A stretch of 64,000 bases of DNA from CAVVMA01 sp963830715 (GTDB taxonomy: Bacteria; Desulfobacterota; Binatia; Binatales; Binataceae), in NCBI GenBank assembly GCA_963830715.1, contig CAWHNS010000020.1, forward strand, positions 310,001-374,000. Direction: 5' to 3'. Under the pieces are notes generated by a model that searched no databases, had not been told where the DNA came from, and was given only the letters and a program-made list of their open reading frames with translations. Position 1 is the stretch's first letter; every line of letters begins with the position of its first letter. This document shows positions 63,425 to 64,000 of the stretch, piece after piece. The translations under genes and the position numbers were made by a program.

Positions 63425-64000
63425 CTACGGACTGATTACTACAATCGTCCCGATCGGGAGAAGGCGGTCCAACTCGATTACCGCGTCGTTGTCGACCGAA
63501 ATGCAGCCCGTGGTCCAATCGAAATTGCTCCGGTTGAAAATCGGCGCGTCGGTGCCGTGGATTCCGATCGCGCCGCCAGTCGCGATCGGGAAGCCCTCGT
63601 CGTTGACCGGCACGGCGCCCTTGTCGCGCAGATCCTGGTAGCGGTAGCGATCCACCTTGTTGGGATAGTTGAGCCGCAGGAACCGCACGTAGCGCCGGCT
63701 CGTGAACTTCTTGATGATGACGTACAGGCCCTCGGGCGTGCGCCGGTCGCCCGCCCATTCCTTGGCGCCGGATTCGAGGCTGCGGCCGAACACCGCGCGA
63801 TAGACCTTGAACAGCCGGCCCTTGTAATAGACCTTCAGTTGATGACGCGACTTGTACGCCATCACGGACCAGTTCCGCGGTTCGAGAAAAGAGGCGTCGT
63901 TCGTGCTGTTGAACTCGCGCTCGCCCGGCGTCTCGATCGTTGCACCGTCGATCTTTCCGGGCGGCGCCGCCACGATCCCGCCGGACTTGTCGGGCGTTTG
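63425..64000 (-). CDS. L,D-transpeptidase (YkuD), N terminus outside the window
   Basis: At least 191 aa open to the window edge; the signal peptide would lie beyond. The YkuD catalytic region has GIHGTDAP and WTTGCISVDNDAV with the nucleophilic Cys and conserved His. KVYYKGRLFKVYRAVFGRS and DRRTPEGLYVI fit the fold. The enzyme cross-links peptidoglycan (3-3 links) or attaches lipoproteins in the periplasm. An internal GTG at 63973 is not the likely start since the frame stays open upstream. Confidence 0.9.
   Translation of the reverse strand, partial: QTPDKSGGIVAAPPGKIDGATIETPGEREFNSTNDASFLEPRNWSVMAYKSRHQLKVYYKGRLFKVYRAVFGRSLESGAKEWAGDRRTPEGLYVIIKKFTSRRYVRFLRLNYPNKVDRYRYQDLRDKGAVPVNDEGFPIATGGAIGIHGTDAPIFNRSNFDWTTGCISVDNDAVIELDRLLPIGTIVVISP

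Noticed and set aside
1..64000. CRISPR arrays, rRNA, tRNA genes, insertion sequences with transposases, or prophage structural genes
   Set aside because: No regularly spaced repeats, no cloverleaf or rRNA-like sequence, and no recognisable transposase, integrase or phage structural protein were found by reading the window.

Overview
This is a GC-rich bacterial window with dense coding on both strands. The gene mix suggests an uncultivated, soil-type, aerobic, lipid- or hydrocarbon-using lineage: a P450, a luciferase-like flavin oxidoreductase, a thiolase/DUF35 pair, enoyl-CoA hydratase, DUF1329, Ku/LigD end joining, ThyX and a complex I membrane arm. A Binatota or deltaproteobacteria-like genome is my best guess. 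This is inference from gene content; there is no rRNA or tRNA in the window to confirm it.

Layout: 1-5.4 kb holds a P450, a pair of ArsA-like ATPases, a flavin-dependent oxidoreductase and Ku. 5.5-11 kb holds LigD, a CBS-domain protein, an orphan DNA methyltransferase, a cold-shock protein and two small genes. 11-13 kb holds enoyl-CoA hydratase and class I aldolase. 13-23 kb is a seven-gene Ser/Thr phosphorylation island (VWA, zinc ribbon-FHA, kinase-FHA, zinc ribbon-pseudokinase-PP2C, membrane kinase, membrane FHA, lipoprotein). 23.3-23.8 kb is an AbrB/RelE-type toxin-antitoxin pair. 24-32.3 kb holds a broken thiolase with DUF35, a PAS/HisKA/receiver protein, a beta-propeller lipoprotein, a sulfurtransferase, pyrD, thyX, DUF309 and a uracil-DNA glycosylase. 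32.2-37.8 kb is a moxR-coxE operon split by two inserted cargo blocks. 37.8-45.3 kb holds an MscS channel with a cyclic-nucleotide domain, a glycosyltransferase, an RdgB-like NTPase, ddl, guaB, coaD and rsmD. 45.5-53 kb is nuoEHJKLMN. 53-59.2 kb holds RidA, small proteins, a wrecked permease, DUF1329 and two tandem lipoprotein paralogues. 59.2-63.4 kb is an iron alcohol dehydrogenase gene split by a restriction-modification/Vsr cassette. The window ends in an L,D-transpeptidase.

The main discovery candidate is a shared insertion signature. At moxR (32980-34552) and at the alcohol dehydrogenase (59314-62474), accessory cargo is bracketed by direct repeats of about 140-150 bp of host coding sequence. 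The repeat copies differ almost only at synonymous positions, so they look like diverged alleles rather than decayed duplicates. This resembles the 'insertion with long target duplication' described for restriction-modification genes in Helicobacter pylori, and could also be explained by homology-facilitated illegitimate recombination. No transposase or integrase is present.

Caution: at least ten genes carry single frameshifts, most of them a net +1 base, including genes expected to be needed (ddl, nuoM). I read most of these as residual sequencing or assembly insertions and annotate the intended full-length genes. The thiolase, the APC permease and the alcohol dehydrogenase look more deeply broken.
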